From NCBI GenBank assembly GCA_021836225.1, contig JAKBJA010000117.1, positions 1 through 64,000 on the forward strand: a DNA stretch of 64,000 bases, given 5' to 3'. A program made the translations under genes and the position numbers. The notes under the pieces are model-generated. The model did no database searches. It saw only the letters and a program-made list of their open reading frames with translations, and was not told where the DNA came from. This document shows, piece by piece, positions 8,413 to 17,715 of the stretch. The DNA is from Pseudomonadota bacterium. GTDB lineage: Bacteria > Pseudomonadota > Gammaproteobacteria > Burkholderiales > Thiobacillaceae. Every line of letters starts with the position of its first letter. The stretch's first letter is position 1.

Positions 8413-9474
8413 ATGCCGACCAACCCCGATTCCCCTCTCGCACGGCGTGTGGTGGCGTTTGCGTTCCTGGTCTCGATTTTCGGGTTGACCATCTGGGTGT
8501 TGTCGCCCTTCCTCGCCGCCCTGGCGTGGGCGGGGATACTCGCCTACGTCACCTGGCCGCTCCATCAATGGGTGTGTCGACAGATGCCCGGACGCGATAA
8601 CCTTGCCGCGCTGTTGATGACGCTGGCGGTGACGGCGACCCTGTTGCTGCCGCTGCTGTGGGTGATGTTCACGGTGGCAGCGGATGTGGCGGGGGCGTCG
8701 GCGACCCTCAGGCAGGTCGCCGCCCACGGCCTCCCGCCCTTGCCTGCCGGGGTGCAGGCCTGGCCGGGCAGCGACTGGATCATCGCGCAATACCAGCGCG
8801 TGCAGGCCGACCCGGCCTGGGTGCGCGCACAGATCGATGCCCTGGGCCTCACCAATACCAATGCGCTGAAATTGCTGGCGGGCGGCGTCGGCCGCAACGT
8901 GGCGAAATTCGGCCTCGCCGTGTTCGCGCTGTTCTTTCTGTATCGCCACGGCATCAGCGTGCTGGCGCAGTTCCGCGGCGTGGCCACGCGCTGGCTGGGC
9001 GAGGCCGCGCGCGGCTACATCCAGGCGGTCGGCGTGACGGTTCGTGCCGTGGTGTTCGGCATCGTGCTCACCGCGCTGGCGCAGGGCATCCTCGCCGGGC
9101 TCGGCTACTGGGTGGCGGGACTTGCCGCGCCCGCGCTGTGGGGGGTGATCACCGCCCTGGTATCGCTGATTCCCTTCGTCGGCCCGGTGGTGTGGATCGG
9201 GCTGTCGCTGAACCTGCTGGCAAACGGCGAAACAGGGGCCGCGCTGGGTCTGTTCCTGTGGGGCGCGCTGGTGGTGAGCTGGGTCGACAACCTGATCCGC
9301 CCGCTCGTCATCAGCGGGCCGACGCGGATTCCGTTCCTGCTGGTCTTTCTGGGCGTGCTCGGCGGCCTCCATGCCTTCGGCCTGATCGGGCTGTTCCTGG
9401 GCCCGGTGCTGCTTGCGGTGTCGGTGGCCATCTGGCGCGAATGGCTGGGACACGCGCGTTCGGGGGAGGGTTGA
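8413..9474 (+). CDS. AI-2E family transporter (PerM/YdiK-like)
   Basis: 353-residue membrane protein with the AI-2E/UPF0118 layout: two N-terminal helices (about 14-50), a helix near 68-88, a soluble middle region (about 90-150), then five helices. Family hallmarks include 'LGYWVAGLAAPALWGVITAL' (about 229) and the glycine-rich 'FLGVLGGLHAFGLIGLFLGP'. Family members export autoinducer-2 or act as Na+/H+ antiporters; the substrate here cannot be told. The ATG at 8413 has a good CCGGAGG ribosome site 6 bases upstream. The 72-bp gap after the TerC gene has no clear terminator. Confidence 0.85.
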   Translation: MPTNPDSPLARRVVAFAFLVSIFGLTIWVLSPFLAALAWAGILAYVTWPLHQWVCRQMPGRDNLAALLMTLAVTATLLLPLLWVMFTVAADVAGASATLRQVAAHGLPPLPAGVQAWPGSDWIIAQYQRVQADPAWVRAQIDALGLTNTNALKLLAGGVGRNVAKFGLAVFALFFLYRHGISVLAQFRGVATRWLGEAARGYIQAVGVTVRAVVFGIVLTALAQGILAGLGYWVAGLAAPALWGVITALVSLIPFVGPVVWIGLSLNLLANGETGAALGLFLWGALVVSWVDNLIRPLVISGPTRIPFLLVFLGVLGGLHAFGLIGLFLGPVLLAVSVAIWREWLGHARSGEG

Positions 9475-9507
9475 GGTATCCTTGCCGGTCACGTAATCGT
9501 AACGCCC

Positions 9508-9936
9508 ATGAATCCAGCCAAAGATCGGTTATTCGCGCGTCTGGCACTCAACGTGCTGGGTCTGTTCGAGGCCATCGGCCTCCTCGTCATCACGCTCGCA
9601 ACGCTGGTTGCCGGCGTGTTCGAAGTCAATGCCATGATTGCGGCCAGAACGGTGGCGCTGGGTGACCTGCTGCTGTTGTTCCTGTATCTGGAAGTCCTCG
9701 CCATGGTGGGGGTGTACTTCCGTTCCGGACAGCTGCCGGTGCGCTTCCCCATTTACATCGCCATTGTGGCACTGGCACGTTATCTGGTGCTCGACATGAA
9801 AAGCCTCGATGCATGGCGCATGCTGGGGGTGACTGCGGCGATGCTGTTGCTGGCCATTTCCGTGCTGGTGATCCGCTATGGCCATATCCGTTTCCCGTAT
9901 GACGAAAATCCAAAGGACAGAGACTCGCAACCATGA
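9508..9936 (+). CDS. psiE: PsiE family protein (phosphate-starvation-inducible)
   Basis: 142-residue inner-membrane protein with four hydrophobic helices at about 18-42, 50-68, 80-95 and 105-125. The pattern, with 'LLFLYLEVLAMVGVYF' followed by 'FPIYIAIVALARYLVLDMK', is that of the PsiE family. Its biochemical role is unknown; E. coli psiE is under PhoB and CRP. No Pho box is obvious in the short 33-bp upstream gap, so it probably belongs to the transcript from the upstream membrane-protein genes. Its stop overlaps the ATG of the following small gene (ATGA at 9933). Confidence 0.8.
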   Translation: MNPAKDRLFARLALNVLGLFEAIGLLVITLATLVAGVFEVNAMIAARTVALGDLLLLFLYLEVLAMVGVYFRSGQLPVRFPIYIAIVALARYLVLDMKSLDAWRMLGVTAAMLLLAISVLVIRYGHIRFPYDENPKDRDSQP

Positions 9937-10235
9937 ACAACAAAATGACCTATGCCGGCTTTTACAACGACAAGCACGGCGTCACCATGCTGGCGCGCGT
10001 CGTGCTTGACGGCTGGCTGTTCGGATTCATTCCTGAAAGCGAAGACTGCGCCGGCTGGCAGCTGGGACAAATGCAGGCCTTGACGGAAAAAATCGAGGCC
10101 GAATGGGACAAATACGGCAACCTGCCCAGCCGTCTTCCACCCGATCTGCGCGAGCGCCACACCGCCCTGTACAAGATGGCCACGGAACGCGCGCGCGAAA
10201 TGGGCTGGGATCCCGAGCTCGGCGAAGACGAGTAA
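9933..10235 (+). CDS. Small conserved hypothetical protein
   Basis: 100 residues, acidic, no signal peptide or membrane segment. Not recognised. The N-terminal half looks like a small beta sheet ('MTYAGFYNDKHGVTMLARVV'), followed by helices with many charged residues. It overlaps psiE by ATGA, so it is translationally coupled to it, and precedes the rsmB-like gene by 50 bp. Codon use matches the flanking genes, which supports a real gene. No function proposed. Confidence 0.65.
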   Translation: MNNKMTYAGFYNDKHGVTMLARVVLDGWLFGFIPESEDCAGWQLGQMQALTEKIEAEWDKYGNLPSRLPPDLRERHTALYKMATERAREMGWDPELGEDE

Positions 10236-10285
10236 ACCTCGGCAGGGACGCCCCTGCCGCCTGCCAACCTGCCTGCATCTCCCTG

Positions 10286-11533
10286 ATGGAACTGACCCCG
10301 CCGCTGTTGCAACTTGCCACCCAGGCGCTCGATCTGGTGCTGGACTTCACCCGTCCGGCCGACGCCGTGCTGTCGGCATTTTTTCGCGAGCACAAGAAGC
10401 TCGGCTCGCATGACCGCGCGTTCGTGGCCGAAGCGGTGTTCGGCGTGCTGCGGCGCTACCGCTATCTGTCAGTGGTGGTGCCGGCGGCCAATCCGCGCAC
10501 GCTGATCATCGCCTGGCTGATCAAGGCGCGCGGCATGAGCGGGGCGACGCTGGAAAAATTCGCCAAGCCCGAACTGATCGACCACATTCGCAACGCCAGG
10601 ACGGACGACCTGCCGCTTGCGGTGAGCGCGGAACTGCCCGACTGGGTGGTCGAGAAGCTGCAGCCGTCGATGAGCGACGCCGACATCCTCGCGCTCGGCC
10701 GCGCCCTGCAGCAGCCGGCGCCGCTCGACGTGCGGGTGAACGCCCACAAGGCCAGCCGCGACGCCGTGCTGGCGCAACTGCGCGAGGAAGGATTTGCGGT
10801 CGAGGCGACGCCATACTCGTCGTGGGGCATCCGTTTCAAGGACAACCCCGCGATCAACCGCCATCCGCTGTTTCTCGACGGCAGCCTGGAAGTGCAGGAC
10901 GAGGGCAGTCAGTTGCTGGCCCTGCTGCTGGGCGCGCGGCGCGGCGAAATGGTGTGCGATTTCTGTGCCGGCGCCGGCGGCAAGACCCTCGCCATCGGCG
11001 CGATGATGGCGTCGAGCGGCCGCCTGTATGCCTTCGACGTGGCGGAAAAGCGGCTCGCCAACCTGAAGCCGCGTCTGGCGCGTTCGGGCCTGTCCAACGT
11101 GATGCCGCAGCTGATTGCTTCGGAAAACGACACGCGGGTGAAGCGGCTGGCGGGCAAGCTCGACCGCGTGCTGGTCGATGCGCCGTGCTCCGGCCTCGGT
11201 ACCCTGCGCCGCAACCCCGACCTGAAATTCCGCCAGTCGTCCGAAAGCGTGGCGGAACTGACCCGGAAGCAGGCGTCCATCCTGCGCGCGGCGGCGAAAC
11301 TGCTGAAACCGGGCGGCCGGCTGGTGTACGCCACCTGCAGCCTGCTGCCGGAAGAGAACGAGGCCATCGTCGGGGCGCTGCTGGCGGACGGCGGGTTCAC
11401 CCTGCTGCCGGTCAATGAGCTGCTGGCGCAGCACAAGATTCCGCTCGATACCGGCGCCATGCTAAAACTGTCGCCGGCCGTGCACGGAACGGACGGCTTT
11501 TTCGCGGCCGTCCTGGTCAAAGCAGCCGCTTGA
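10286..11533 (+). CDS. RsmB/NOP family rRNA (cytosine-C5) methyltransferase
   Basis: 415 residues. The C-terminal Rossmann domain (about 215-415) has all m5C RNA methyltransferase motifs: 'DFCAGAGGKTLAIGAMM' for SAM binding, 'DAPCSGLGTLRRNPDLK' with the release cysteine, and 'LVYATCSLLPEENE' with the catalytic cysteine. The N-terminal part (about 1-130) resembles the RNA-binding NusB-like region of RsmB, which modifies C967 of 16S rRNA, but the downstream sequence also fits the related YccW/RsmF branches, so the target is not certain. Fmu-type 'QDEGSQLLALLLG' is present. The ATG at 10286 begins at the natural family start. It is likely the last gene of the 9508-11533 cluster. Confidence 0.88.
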   Translation: MELTPPLLQLATQALDLVLDFTRPADAVLSAFFREHKKLGSHDRAFVAEAVFGVLRRYRYLSVVVPAANPRTLIIAWLIKARGMSGATLEKFAKPELIDHIRNARTDDLPLAVSAELPDWVVEKLQPSMSDADILALGRALQQPAPLDVRVNAHKASRDAVLAQLREEGFAVEATPYSSWGIRFKDNPAINRHPLFLDGSLEVQDEGSQLLALLLGARRGEMVCDFCAGAGGKTLAIGAMMASSGRLYAFDVAEKRLANLKPRLARSGLSNVMPQLIASENDTRVKRLAGKLDRVLVDAPCSGLGTLRRNPDLKFRQSSESVAELTRKQASILRAAAKLLKPGGRLVYATCSLLPEENEAIVGALLADGGFTLLPVNELLAQHKIPLDTGAMLKLSPAVHGTDGFFAAVLVKAAA

Positions 11534-11593
11534 CCCGCTGGGGCTTTGCGTCTATCAATGCGGCGTTCCCTTGGGCCGTTCGAGTAAGCTGAC

Positions 11594-13408
11594 ATGGTAG
11601 ATGTGTCCTTCCACCCTGATTCGCTTGGTACGCTGTGCGGCCTGTTCCGCGCGCGCGTCGCGGCGACGCCGGATCAGGTGGCCTATCGCCAGTTCGACGA
11701 GGTGCGCGGTGCCTGGGCGAGTTTCACCTGGGCGCAGGTGGCGGCCGAGGTCGCGCGCTGGCAGGCTGCGCTGGTGAAGGAGGGGCTGATCCCCGGCGAC
11801 CGCGTGGCGGTGATGCTGAAAAACAGCGTCGAGTGGGTAATTTTCGACCAGGCTGCGCTGGCGCTGGGGCTGGTCACGGTGCCCTTGTATCTGGACGACC
11901 GTCCGGAGAGCGCGGCCTATATCCTCAATCATTCCGGCGCCAGGCTGCTGCTGGTCGAAGGCAAGTTCCAGCACAAGAAACTGGCCGAAATTGCCGGGTC
12001 GGCCAATACGCTGCAACACATTGTCAGCCTGACTGCGCCGGACGACGGCCTGGTGAACTGGAGCACGCGCTTTGTGGTGGCGACCGACTGGCTCGCCGCT
12101 GCGGCGGACACGCCGGTGCCCGAGCGTCATCTCACCGCCGATCTGCTGGCCAGCATCGTCTACACCTCGGGCACCACCGGGCGACCCAAGGGCGTGATGC
12201 TGACGCACGAAAACCTGTTGTGGAATGCGTTCTATGCGTCGCAGTGCGCAGATTTCGACCCGCACGAGGTTTTTTTGTCCTTCCTCCCCATGTCGCACAC
12301 GCTGGAACGCACCGGTGGCTATTACCTGCCGATGCTGGTCGGGGCCGAAGTCGCCTATGCGCGCTCCATCGCCCAGCTGGCGCAGGATCTGCAGGCCATT
12401 CGGCCGACCATCCTGATTTCGGTGCCACGCATCTACGAGCGGGTGTACAGCCGCATCCTGGACAGCCTGGAGAAGAAGGGGGGGCTTGCCACGCTGGTGT
12501 TCAAGCTGGCGGTGCGGGTCGGCTGGCGCCGCTTCGAGCACAGTCAGGGACGCGCGCGGTGGAGCCCGGAACTGCTGTTGTGGCCGTTGCTCGACAGGCG
12601 GGTGGCGGGCAATGTCACGGAGAAACTGGGTGGCCGTCTGCGGCTGGCGATTTCGGGGGGTGCCGCGCTCTCGCCGGAGATTGCGCGCGTGTTCATAGGC
12701 CTGGGCGTGCCGATCATCCAGGGCTACGGGCTCACCGAAACCAGCCCGGTGGTATGCGTGAATCGCCCGGAGTCGAACGTGCCGTCCAGCATCGGCCTGC
12801 CGCTGCCCGGCATCGAGGTGAAGATTGGCACCGACGCCGAACTGCTCACGCGCAGCCGCTGCGTCATGCGCGGCTACTGGCAGGACGAGGACGCCACCCG
12901 TGCCATGATCGACAGCGAGGGCTGGCTGCACAGCGGCGACCAGGCCACCGTGGACGTCTGGGGCCACTACCACATCACCGGGCGCATCAAGGACATCATC
13001 GTGCTGAACAACGGCGAAAAGGTGCCGCCCACCGACATGGAGTCCGCCATCCTGCTCGATCCGCTGTTCGAGCAGGTGATGGTCATCGGCGAAGGCAAGC
13101 CCTATCTCGCGGCGCTGGCCGTACTCAACGAGGATCACTGGCAGGAATTTGCCGCGCACCTCCATGTCGACCCCGGACATCCCGGAGCATTGCGCGATCC
13201 CAAGGTGATGAAGGCGCTGACCCAGCGCGTGGCGCATCATCTCAAGCATTTCCCGGGCTATGCCCAGATCCGCCGGCTGCATCCCGAACTCCAGCCGTGG
13301 ACGGTGGACGACGGCCTCCTGACCCCCACCCTCAAGGTCAAACGCGACCAGGTGCTCGACCGCTACCGCGCGGTGGTCGAGGCCATGTATGCCGATTTCG
13401 CACGCTGA
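11594..13408 (+). CDS. AMP-dependent long-chain acyl-CoA synthetase
   Basis: 604-residue adenylate-forming enzyme that activates fatty acids to acyl-AMP and then acyl-CoA. Motifs: P-loop-like 'YTSGTTGRPKGVMLTHENL' (about 190-208), 'GYGLTETSPVVCVN' (about 381-394), 'SGDQATVDVWGHYHITGR' and the hinge 'GRIKDIIVLNNGEKVPPTD'. A long internal helical insertion around residues 255-330 is typical of the long-chain FadD/Acsl branch. The next gene, 28 bp downstream, is a FadL-type outer membrane fatty-acid porin, so uptake and activation are coupled in one operon. In an autotroph, recycling of membrane lipids is more likely than growth on fatty acids. Chain-length preference cannot be read. Confidence 0.9.
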   Translation: MVDVSFHPDSLGTLCGLFRARVAATPDQVAYRQFDEVRGAWASFTWAQVAAEVARWQAALVKEGLIPGDRVAVMLKNSVEWVIFDQAALALGLVTVPLYLDDRPESAAYILNHSGARLLLVEGKFQHKKLAEIAGSANTLQHIVSLTAPDDGLVNWSTRFVVATDWLAAAADTPVPERHLTADLLASIVYTSGTTGRPKGVMLTHENLLWNAFYASQCADFDPHEVFLSFLPMSHTLERTGGYYLPMLVGAEVAYARSIAQLAQDLQAIRPTILISVPRIYERVYSRILDSLEKKGGLATLVFKLAVRVGWRRFEHSQGRARWSPELLLWPLLDRRVAGNVTEKLGGRLRLAISGGAALSPEIARVFIGLGVPIIQGYGLTETSPVVCVNRPESNVPSSIGLPLPGIEVKIGTDAELLTRSRCVMRGYWQDEDATRAMIDSEGWLHSGDQATVDVWGHYHITGRIKDIIVLNNGEKVPPTDMESAILLDPLFEQVMVIGEGKPYLAALAVLNEDHWQEFAAHLHVDPGHPGALRDPKVMKALTQRVAHHLKHFPGYAQIRRLHPELQPWTVDDGLLTPTLKVKRDQVLDRYRAVVEAMYADFAR

Positions 13409-13436
13409 TTCATTTCAAGTTTTTACGGAGATACCA

Positions 13437-14663
13437 ATGTTCCCATTCCCTCTCAACCGTCTTACCGCTGGCCTGGCGCTGGCCGGATTGTCAGGACTGG
13501 CCCAGGCTGCCGGCTTTGCGCTGGTCGAGCAGAACGCCAGCGGCCTGGGCAATGCCTATGCGGGGGCAGCAGCAGTCGCTGAAGATGCCAGCACGATTTT
13601 CTTCAATCCCGCGGGCATGACGCGGTTGCCGGATAGGCAAATCGTGGTGGTGGGCCACCTGATCAAGCCCCAGGCGGAGTTTTCGGGGACGGTCAGCCCA
13701 GCCATTGGCGGGGGGCAGGGCGGCGATGCAGGTAGCTGGTCTTTCGTGCCCAATGGCTATTTCGCCTATCGCCTGACGCCCAAGGTCCATCTGGGGGTCG
13801 GCCTCAACAGCCCCTTCGGGCTCAAGACCGAATACGACCCTGGCTGGATCGGGCGCTATCAGGCCATCAAATCCGAAGTGAAGACCGTCAACCTGAATCC
13901 GTCCATCGCCTACAAGCTCAGCGATACCCTATCGCTGGGTGCAGGACTCAACATCCAGTGGATCGAAGCGGTGCTGACCAACCGGCAGCCGCTTCCGCCC
14001 ACATTTACTGTCGTTCCCCTTGTGAAAATCAAGGGGAACGACTATGGCTGGGGATACAACCTGGGCGCCCTGTGGCAGGCCAGTCACGCCACCCGGATCG
14101 GCGTGTCCTACCGTTCCGAGATTCGCTACACGCTGGATGGCACCTCCAGCACATCCAATCCGACGGTCGCCCCCCTCAATGGCCCGGTCACGGCCGACAT
14201 CACCCTGCCGGCCAGTGCGTCGCTGAGCCTGTTCCACACGCTGTCGCCCCAATGGGATCTGTTGGCGGACGTGACCTGGACCGGGTGGAGTTCTTTCGAC
14301 AAGTTGCCTATCCAGGGCACGATCAATAAGACCACTCCCGAGAACTGGCAGGACATTCTGCGGTATTCGCTGGGTGCCACCTGGCATACGAGCGACAAGC
14401 TGAGTCTGCGTGGCGGGCTCGCGTATGACGAAGCACCGGTATCGGACCGCTACCGCACGCCCCGCATTCCCGACGGCGCCCGCACCTGGGTGGCTTTGGG
14501 AGGTCAGTATCGATTGTCCGGGCGGGGAGCGCTGGACTTTGGCTATGCGCATCTTTTTGTAAATTCCCCGGGGTTGCAGAGCACGGACAATGGCACCACG
14601 CTCAATGGCCAATATGACAGCCAGGTCGATATCCTGAGCGTGCAATACACGCATAGCTTCTGA
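13437..14663 (+). CDS. OmpP1/FadL/TodX family outer membrane transporter
   Basis: 408 residues: a signal peptide of about 25 residues ends in 'GLAQAAG', followed by the family N-terminus 'FALVEQNASGLGNAYAG', which plugs the barrel, and the 'DASTIFFNPAGMTRL' signature; the rest alternates beta strands and ends with an aromatic residue ('YTHSF'), the outer membrane insertion signal. It lets long-chain fatty acids or other hydrophobic compounds cross the outer membrane. The ATG at 13437 has ACGGAG upstream and gives a clean signal peptide, whereas the longer frame from 13389 does not. Downstream of the acyl-CoA synthetase and 1 bp before the MscS gene, so an operon of three is likely. Confidence 0.92.
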   Translation: MFPFPLNRLTAGLALAGLSGLAQAAGFALVEQNASGLGNAYAGAAAVAEDASTIFFNPAGMTRLPDRQIVVVGHLIKPQAEFSGTVSPAIGGGQGGDAGSWSFVPNGYFAYRLTPKVHLGVGLNSPFGLKTEYDPGWIGRYQAIKSEVKTVNLNPSIAYKLSDTLSLGAGLNIQWIEAVLTNRQPLPPTFTVVPLVKIKGNDYGWGYNLGALWQASHATRIGVSYRSEIRYTLDGTSSTSNPTVAPLNGPVTADITLPASASLSLFHTLSPQWDLLADVTWTGWSSFDKLPIQGTINKTTPENWQDILRYSLGATWHTSDKLSLRGGLAYDEAPVSDRYRTPRIPDGARTWVALGGQYRLSGRGALDFGYAHLFVNSPGLQSTDNGTTLNGQYDSQVDILSVQYTHSF

Positions 14664-14664
14664 G

Positions 14665-15960
14665 GTGACCGTGACCCAACCGATCCCCTTTGACAACCTG
14701 CTGACCCGCCTCATCGACGACAGCAGGAACGTCGATCTGGTGTGGCAGGTAGGCGTCCTGGTGGCCTGCGCGCTCGTTGCCTGGGGCGCGATGCACCTGC
14801 TCAAGCCCGTGCTCAAGAAGACGGATACCGTGTGGCACGCGGGCGTACGCCGGGTGGGATTTCCGCTCGTTATGCTGCTGGCGCTGCTGATCGGACGCAG
14901 CCTTGTCCGTAACTGGCTGACCCCTACGCATCTGCTGGATCTGGCCGTGCCGCTCCTGCTGGCGTTGGCGGGCGTGCGACTGGTGGTGTATGCGCTGCGC
15001 TACGCGCTCAAGCCGCGCGAATCGCTCAAATTGTGGGAGCGCACGGCCGCCTGGTTGATCTGGGGCGCGTTTGCGCTGCACATCACGGGTCTGCTGCCGC
15101 GCATCCATGCGGCAATGGAAGCGCTCTCATTCCAGTCGGGCGATCATCGCTTCTCGCTATGGCTGCTGTTCCAGGCGGCGGCGGTGATCGTGGTGGCGCT
15201 CGTTGTTGCGCTGGCGCTGGCGCGCCTCGTCGAGAACCGCCTGATGGGCATCACGCAGATGAATCTGTCGCTGCGCCTGGCCTTGTCGAAAGCCGCCCGC
15301 ACCGTCCTGTTGATCCTTGCCGTGCTGGTGGCGCTGCCGGCGGTGGGGATCGATCTCACAGTGCTGTCAGTGTTCGGTGGCGCGCTCGGCGTGGGGATCG
15401 GCTTCGGTTTGCAGAAGGTGGCCAGCAATTACATTTCCGGCTTCATCATCCTGCTCGACCGGTCGGTACGCATCGGCGATCTGGTCACGGTCGACAACAA
15501 ATACGGCGAGGTCAGCCAGATCAATACGCGCTATACCCTGCTGAAGGCGCTCGACGGCACCGAAACCATCGTTCCCAACGAGACGCTGATCACCCAGACC
15601 GTGGTCAACCATTCGCTGTCCAAGCCCAACGTGCGGATTACCCTGCCCGTGCAGGTCGCCTACGATGCCGACCTGGAGCAGGCCGAGGCCTTGATGCTGG
15701 AGGCTGCGAACAGTCACATCCGGGTGGTCCACGACGAACCGGACAATCCGCCCAGAGTATTTCTGAAGGAATTTGCCGATAATGGCATTCTGCTTGAATT
15801 GGCCGTGTGGATCCGCGACCCCAGCGAGGGGCAGGCCAACCTGCGCTCCGACATCAACTGGGCGATCTGGCGGCGTTTCAAAGCTGCCGGCATCGAGATT
15901 CCCTTTCCGCAGCGTGTCGTGCATCTGGCCCAGCTGCCGCCGATTGAGAATAATCCTTGA
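14665..15960 (+). CDS. Mechanosensitive ion channel, MscS family
   Basis: 431 residues. Five or so membrane helices occupy about 1-245; the pore helix is 'LSVFGGALGVGIGFGLQKVASN' (shown in part: GGALGVGIGFGLQ, about 236-248), and the family beta domain 'SVRIGDLVTVDNKYGEVSQIN' follows with 'RYTLLKALDGTETIVPNETLI'. It should form a homoheptamer that opens under membrane tension during hypo-osmotic shock. The start is a GTG at 14665, one base after the FadL stop, with GAGG overlapping the preceding codons; a second GTG at 14671 is possible. Larger than E. coli MscS because of the extra N-terminal helices. Confidence 0.92.
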   Translation: MTVTQPIPFDNLLTRLIDDSRNVDLVWQVGVLVACALVAWGAMHLLKPVLKKTDTVWHAGVRRVGFPLVMLLALLIGRSLVRNWLTPTHLLDLAVPLLLALAGVRLVVYALRYALKPRESLKLWERTAAWLIWGAFALHITGLLPRIHAAMEALSFQSGDHRFSLWLLFQAAAVIVVALVVALALARLVENRLMGITQMNLSLRLALSKAARTVLLILAVLVALPAVGIDLTVLSVFGGALGVGIGFGLQKVASNYISGFIILLDRSVRIGDLVTVDNKYGEVSQINTRYTLLKALDGTETIVPNETLITQTVVNHSLSKPNVRITLPVQVAYDADLEQAEALMLEAANSHIRVVHDEPDNPPRVFLKEFADNGILLELAVWIRDPSEGQANLRSDINWAIWRRFKAAGIEIPFPQRVVHLAQLPPIENNP

Positions 15961-16021
15961 TTTTTATGGAATTTGTCCGTAAATTACAGGATGCTATTGT
16001 CCTTTTTTGGAACTCTAAACC

Positions 16022-17194
16022 ATGCAATTAGGCTTGTTGGATTTACCCTGGTGGGGTTATGTGCTGGTCGCGCTCGGCCTGACGCACATCACCATCGCCG
16101 CCGTCACCATTTTTCTGCACCGTTCGCAGGCGCACCGCGCCGTCGATCTGCACCCCATCGTCAGCCACTTCTTCCGTTTCTGGCTGTGGCTCACCACCGG
16201 CATGGTCACCAAGGAATGGGTCGCCATCCACCGCAAGCACCACGCCAAATGCGAAACCGTCGAGGATCCGCACAGCCCGCAAACCAAGGGTATCAAGAAG
16301 GTGTTCTGGGAAGGTTCCGAACTGTATCGCGCCGAGGCCAAGGTGACCGAGACGCTGGAAAAATACGGCCACGGCACGCCCGACGACTGGATGGAGCGCA
16401 ATGTCTACAGCCGCCATTCGGCCAAGGGCATCGTGCTGATGATGGCCATCAACCTCGCGCTGTTCGGTCCCCTCGGCCTGACCATCTGGGCCGTGCAGAT
16501 GGCGTGGATTCCGATCACCGCTGCCGGCATCATCAACGGCATCGGCCACTACTGGGGGTATCGCAACTTCGCCAGCGAGGATGCCAGCACCAACATTTTC
16601 CCGTGGGGCATCCTCATCGGCGGCGAGGAACTGCACAACAATCACCATGCCTACGGCACGTCGGCGCGGCTGTCGAACAAGTGGTACGAGTTCGATATCG
16701 GCTGGCTCTACATCAAGCTGATGTCCTATGTGGGGCTGGCGACCATCCGCAAGGTGGCGCCGACGGTGAAATGGCTGCCAGCCAAGCCGCTGTGCGATCT
16801 GGACACCCTGCAGGCCGTCATCACCCATCGCTACGATGTGATGACGCGCTTCGTGAAGAGCGTGCGCGCGGACAGCAAGGCCGAGATCGCCAAGCTGAAG
16901 GCGGGTGCGAATCTGCCGCAGAACTGGAACTTCGACAGCTTCCGCCGCTGGCTGCATAAGGAGCCGGCCGAACTGGCCGCGTCGGACAAGGCCGAGCTCG
17001 ATACGCTGCTGGGCAAGAGCGAGCGCCTGCAAACGGTCTATCGCATGCGCCAGGATCTGGCCGCCATCTGGGGCCGTTCCACCGCCAGCCGCGAGCAGTT
17101 GCTCGACCAGTTGCAGGCTTGGTGCAAACGCGCCGAGGAAAGCGGCATCCAGTCGCTGCAGCAGTTCTCGGTGCGCCTGCGCAGCTACGCATGA
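16022..17194 (+). CDS. Acyl-lipid/acyl-CoA delta-9 fatty acid desaturase
   Basis: 390 residues, integral membrane di-iron desaturase. The three histidine boxes are present: 'HRSQAHRAVDLH' (about 33-44), 'HRKHHAKCE' (about 69-77) and 'HNNHHAYG' (about 205-212). It introduces a cis double bond into saturated acyl chains to hold membrane fluidity, usually induced in the cold. Beyond the catalytic part is an unusual C-terminal region of about 120 residues (from about 270), rich in charged helices and probably coiled coil, absent from short bacterial DesC-type enzymes. Preceded by a 61-bp gap with an AT-rich stretch and followed by a strong terminator, so it may be a single-gene unit. Confidence 0.88.
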   Translation: MQLGLLDLPWWGYVLVALGLTHITIAAVTIFLHRSQAHRAVDLHPIVSHFFRFWLWLTTGMVTKEWVAIHRKHHAKCETVEDPHSPQTKGIKKVFWEGSELYRAEAKVTETLEKYGHGTPDDWMERNVYSRHSAKGIVLMMAINLALFGPLGLTIWAVQMAWIPITAAGIINGIGHYWGYRNFASEDASTNIFPWGILIGGEELHNNHHAYGTSARLSNKWYEFDIGWLYIKLMSYVGLATIRKVAPTVKWLPAKPLCDLDTLQAVITHRYDVMTRFVKSVRADSKAEIAKLKAGANLPQNWNFDSFRRWLHKEPAELAASDKAELDTLLGKSERLQTVYRMRQDLAAIWGRSTASREQLLDQLQAWCKRAEESGIQSLQQFSVRLRSYA

Positions 17195-17236
17195 CCTCGG
17201 AGTGGGTGGCCTCAGGGCCACCTGATTACAGGCAAT

Positions 17237-17264
17237 AAAAAACCCGCCAATTGGCGGGTTTTTT
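17237..17264. terminator. Bidirectional rho-independent terminator
   Basis: Hairpin AACCCGCC-AATT-GGCGGGTT (17241-17260) with A-tract before and T-tract after, so it works in both directions. It ends the desaturase transcript and the convergent rpmB-rpmG transcript. Confidence 0.9.
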
Positions 17265-17280
17265 ATTGGGTCAGGCTGGA

Positions 17281-17448
17281 TTATTTCAGCTTGGTTTCCT
17301 TGTACATCACATGCTTGCGAGCCTTGGGATCGAACTTGCTGATCTCCATTTTCTCGGGCATGGTCTTCTTGTTCTTGGTGGTGGTGTAGAAGTGGCCGGT
17401 GCCCGCAGTGGACTCCAGCTTGATCTTTTCGCGTCCGCCTTTAGCCAT
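17281..17448 (-). CDS. rpmG: 50S ribosomal protein L33
   Basis: 55 residues, the standard length. The sequence '[20 protein letters not shown]' is near-identical to E. coli L33, and no cysteine pairs are present, so this is the zinc-independent (C-minus) form. It is a structural protein of the large subunit near the E site. It follows rpmB by 11 bp in the usual rpmB-rpmG operon and ends at the terminator centred on 17250. Start ATG at 17448 with AAGGAG upstream. Confidence 0.96.
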   Translation of the reverse strand: MAKGGREKIKLESTAGTGHFYTTTKNKKTMPEKMEISKFDPKARKHVMYKETKLK

Positions 17449-17459
17449 GATTCAACTCC

Positions 17460-17696
17460 TTAAATTGCTTCGCCGCGGGCGCGCAGGTCGGCCAGAACAG
17501 CGTCAATGCCGTTTTTGTCGATAGTACGCAGCGCCGCGTTGGACAAACGCATGCGCACCCAGCGATTTTCGCTCTCGACCCAGAACCGGCGGTATTGCAG
17601 GTTGGGCAGGAAACGACGCTTGGTTTTATTGTTGGCGTGGGAAACATTGTTCCCGACCATGGGCTTCTTGCCCGTCACGACACATACGCGAGCCAT
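17460..17696 (-). CDS. rpmB: 50S ribosomal protein L28
   Basis: 78 residues, full length. '[20 protein letters not shown]' and '[15 protein letters not shown]' are the family hallmarks; the lone N-terminal Cys5 is typical of proteobacterial L28. It is a large-subunit protein needed for late 50S assembly. First gene of the rpmB-rpmG operon; a promoter and a short repeat-rich leader lie upstream at 17697-17793. Confidence 0.97.
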   Translation of the reverse strand: MARVCVVTGKKPMVGNNVSHANNKTKRRFLPNLQYRRFWVESENRWVRMRLSNAALRTIDKNGIDAVLADLRARGEAI

Positions 17697-17715
17697 GATG
17701 CTGCTCCAAAATTAA

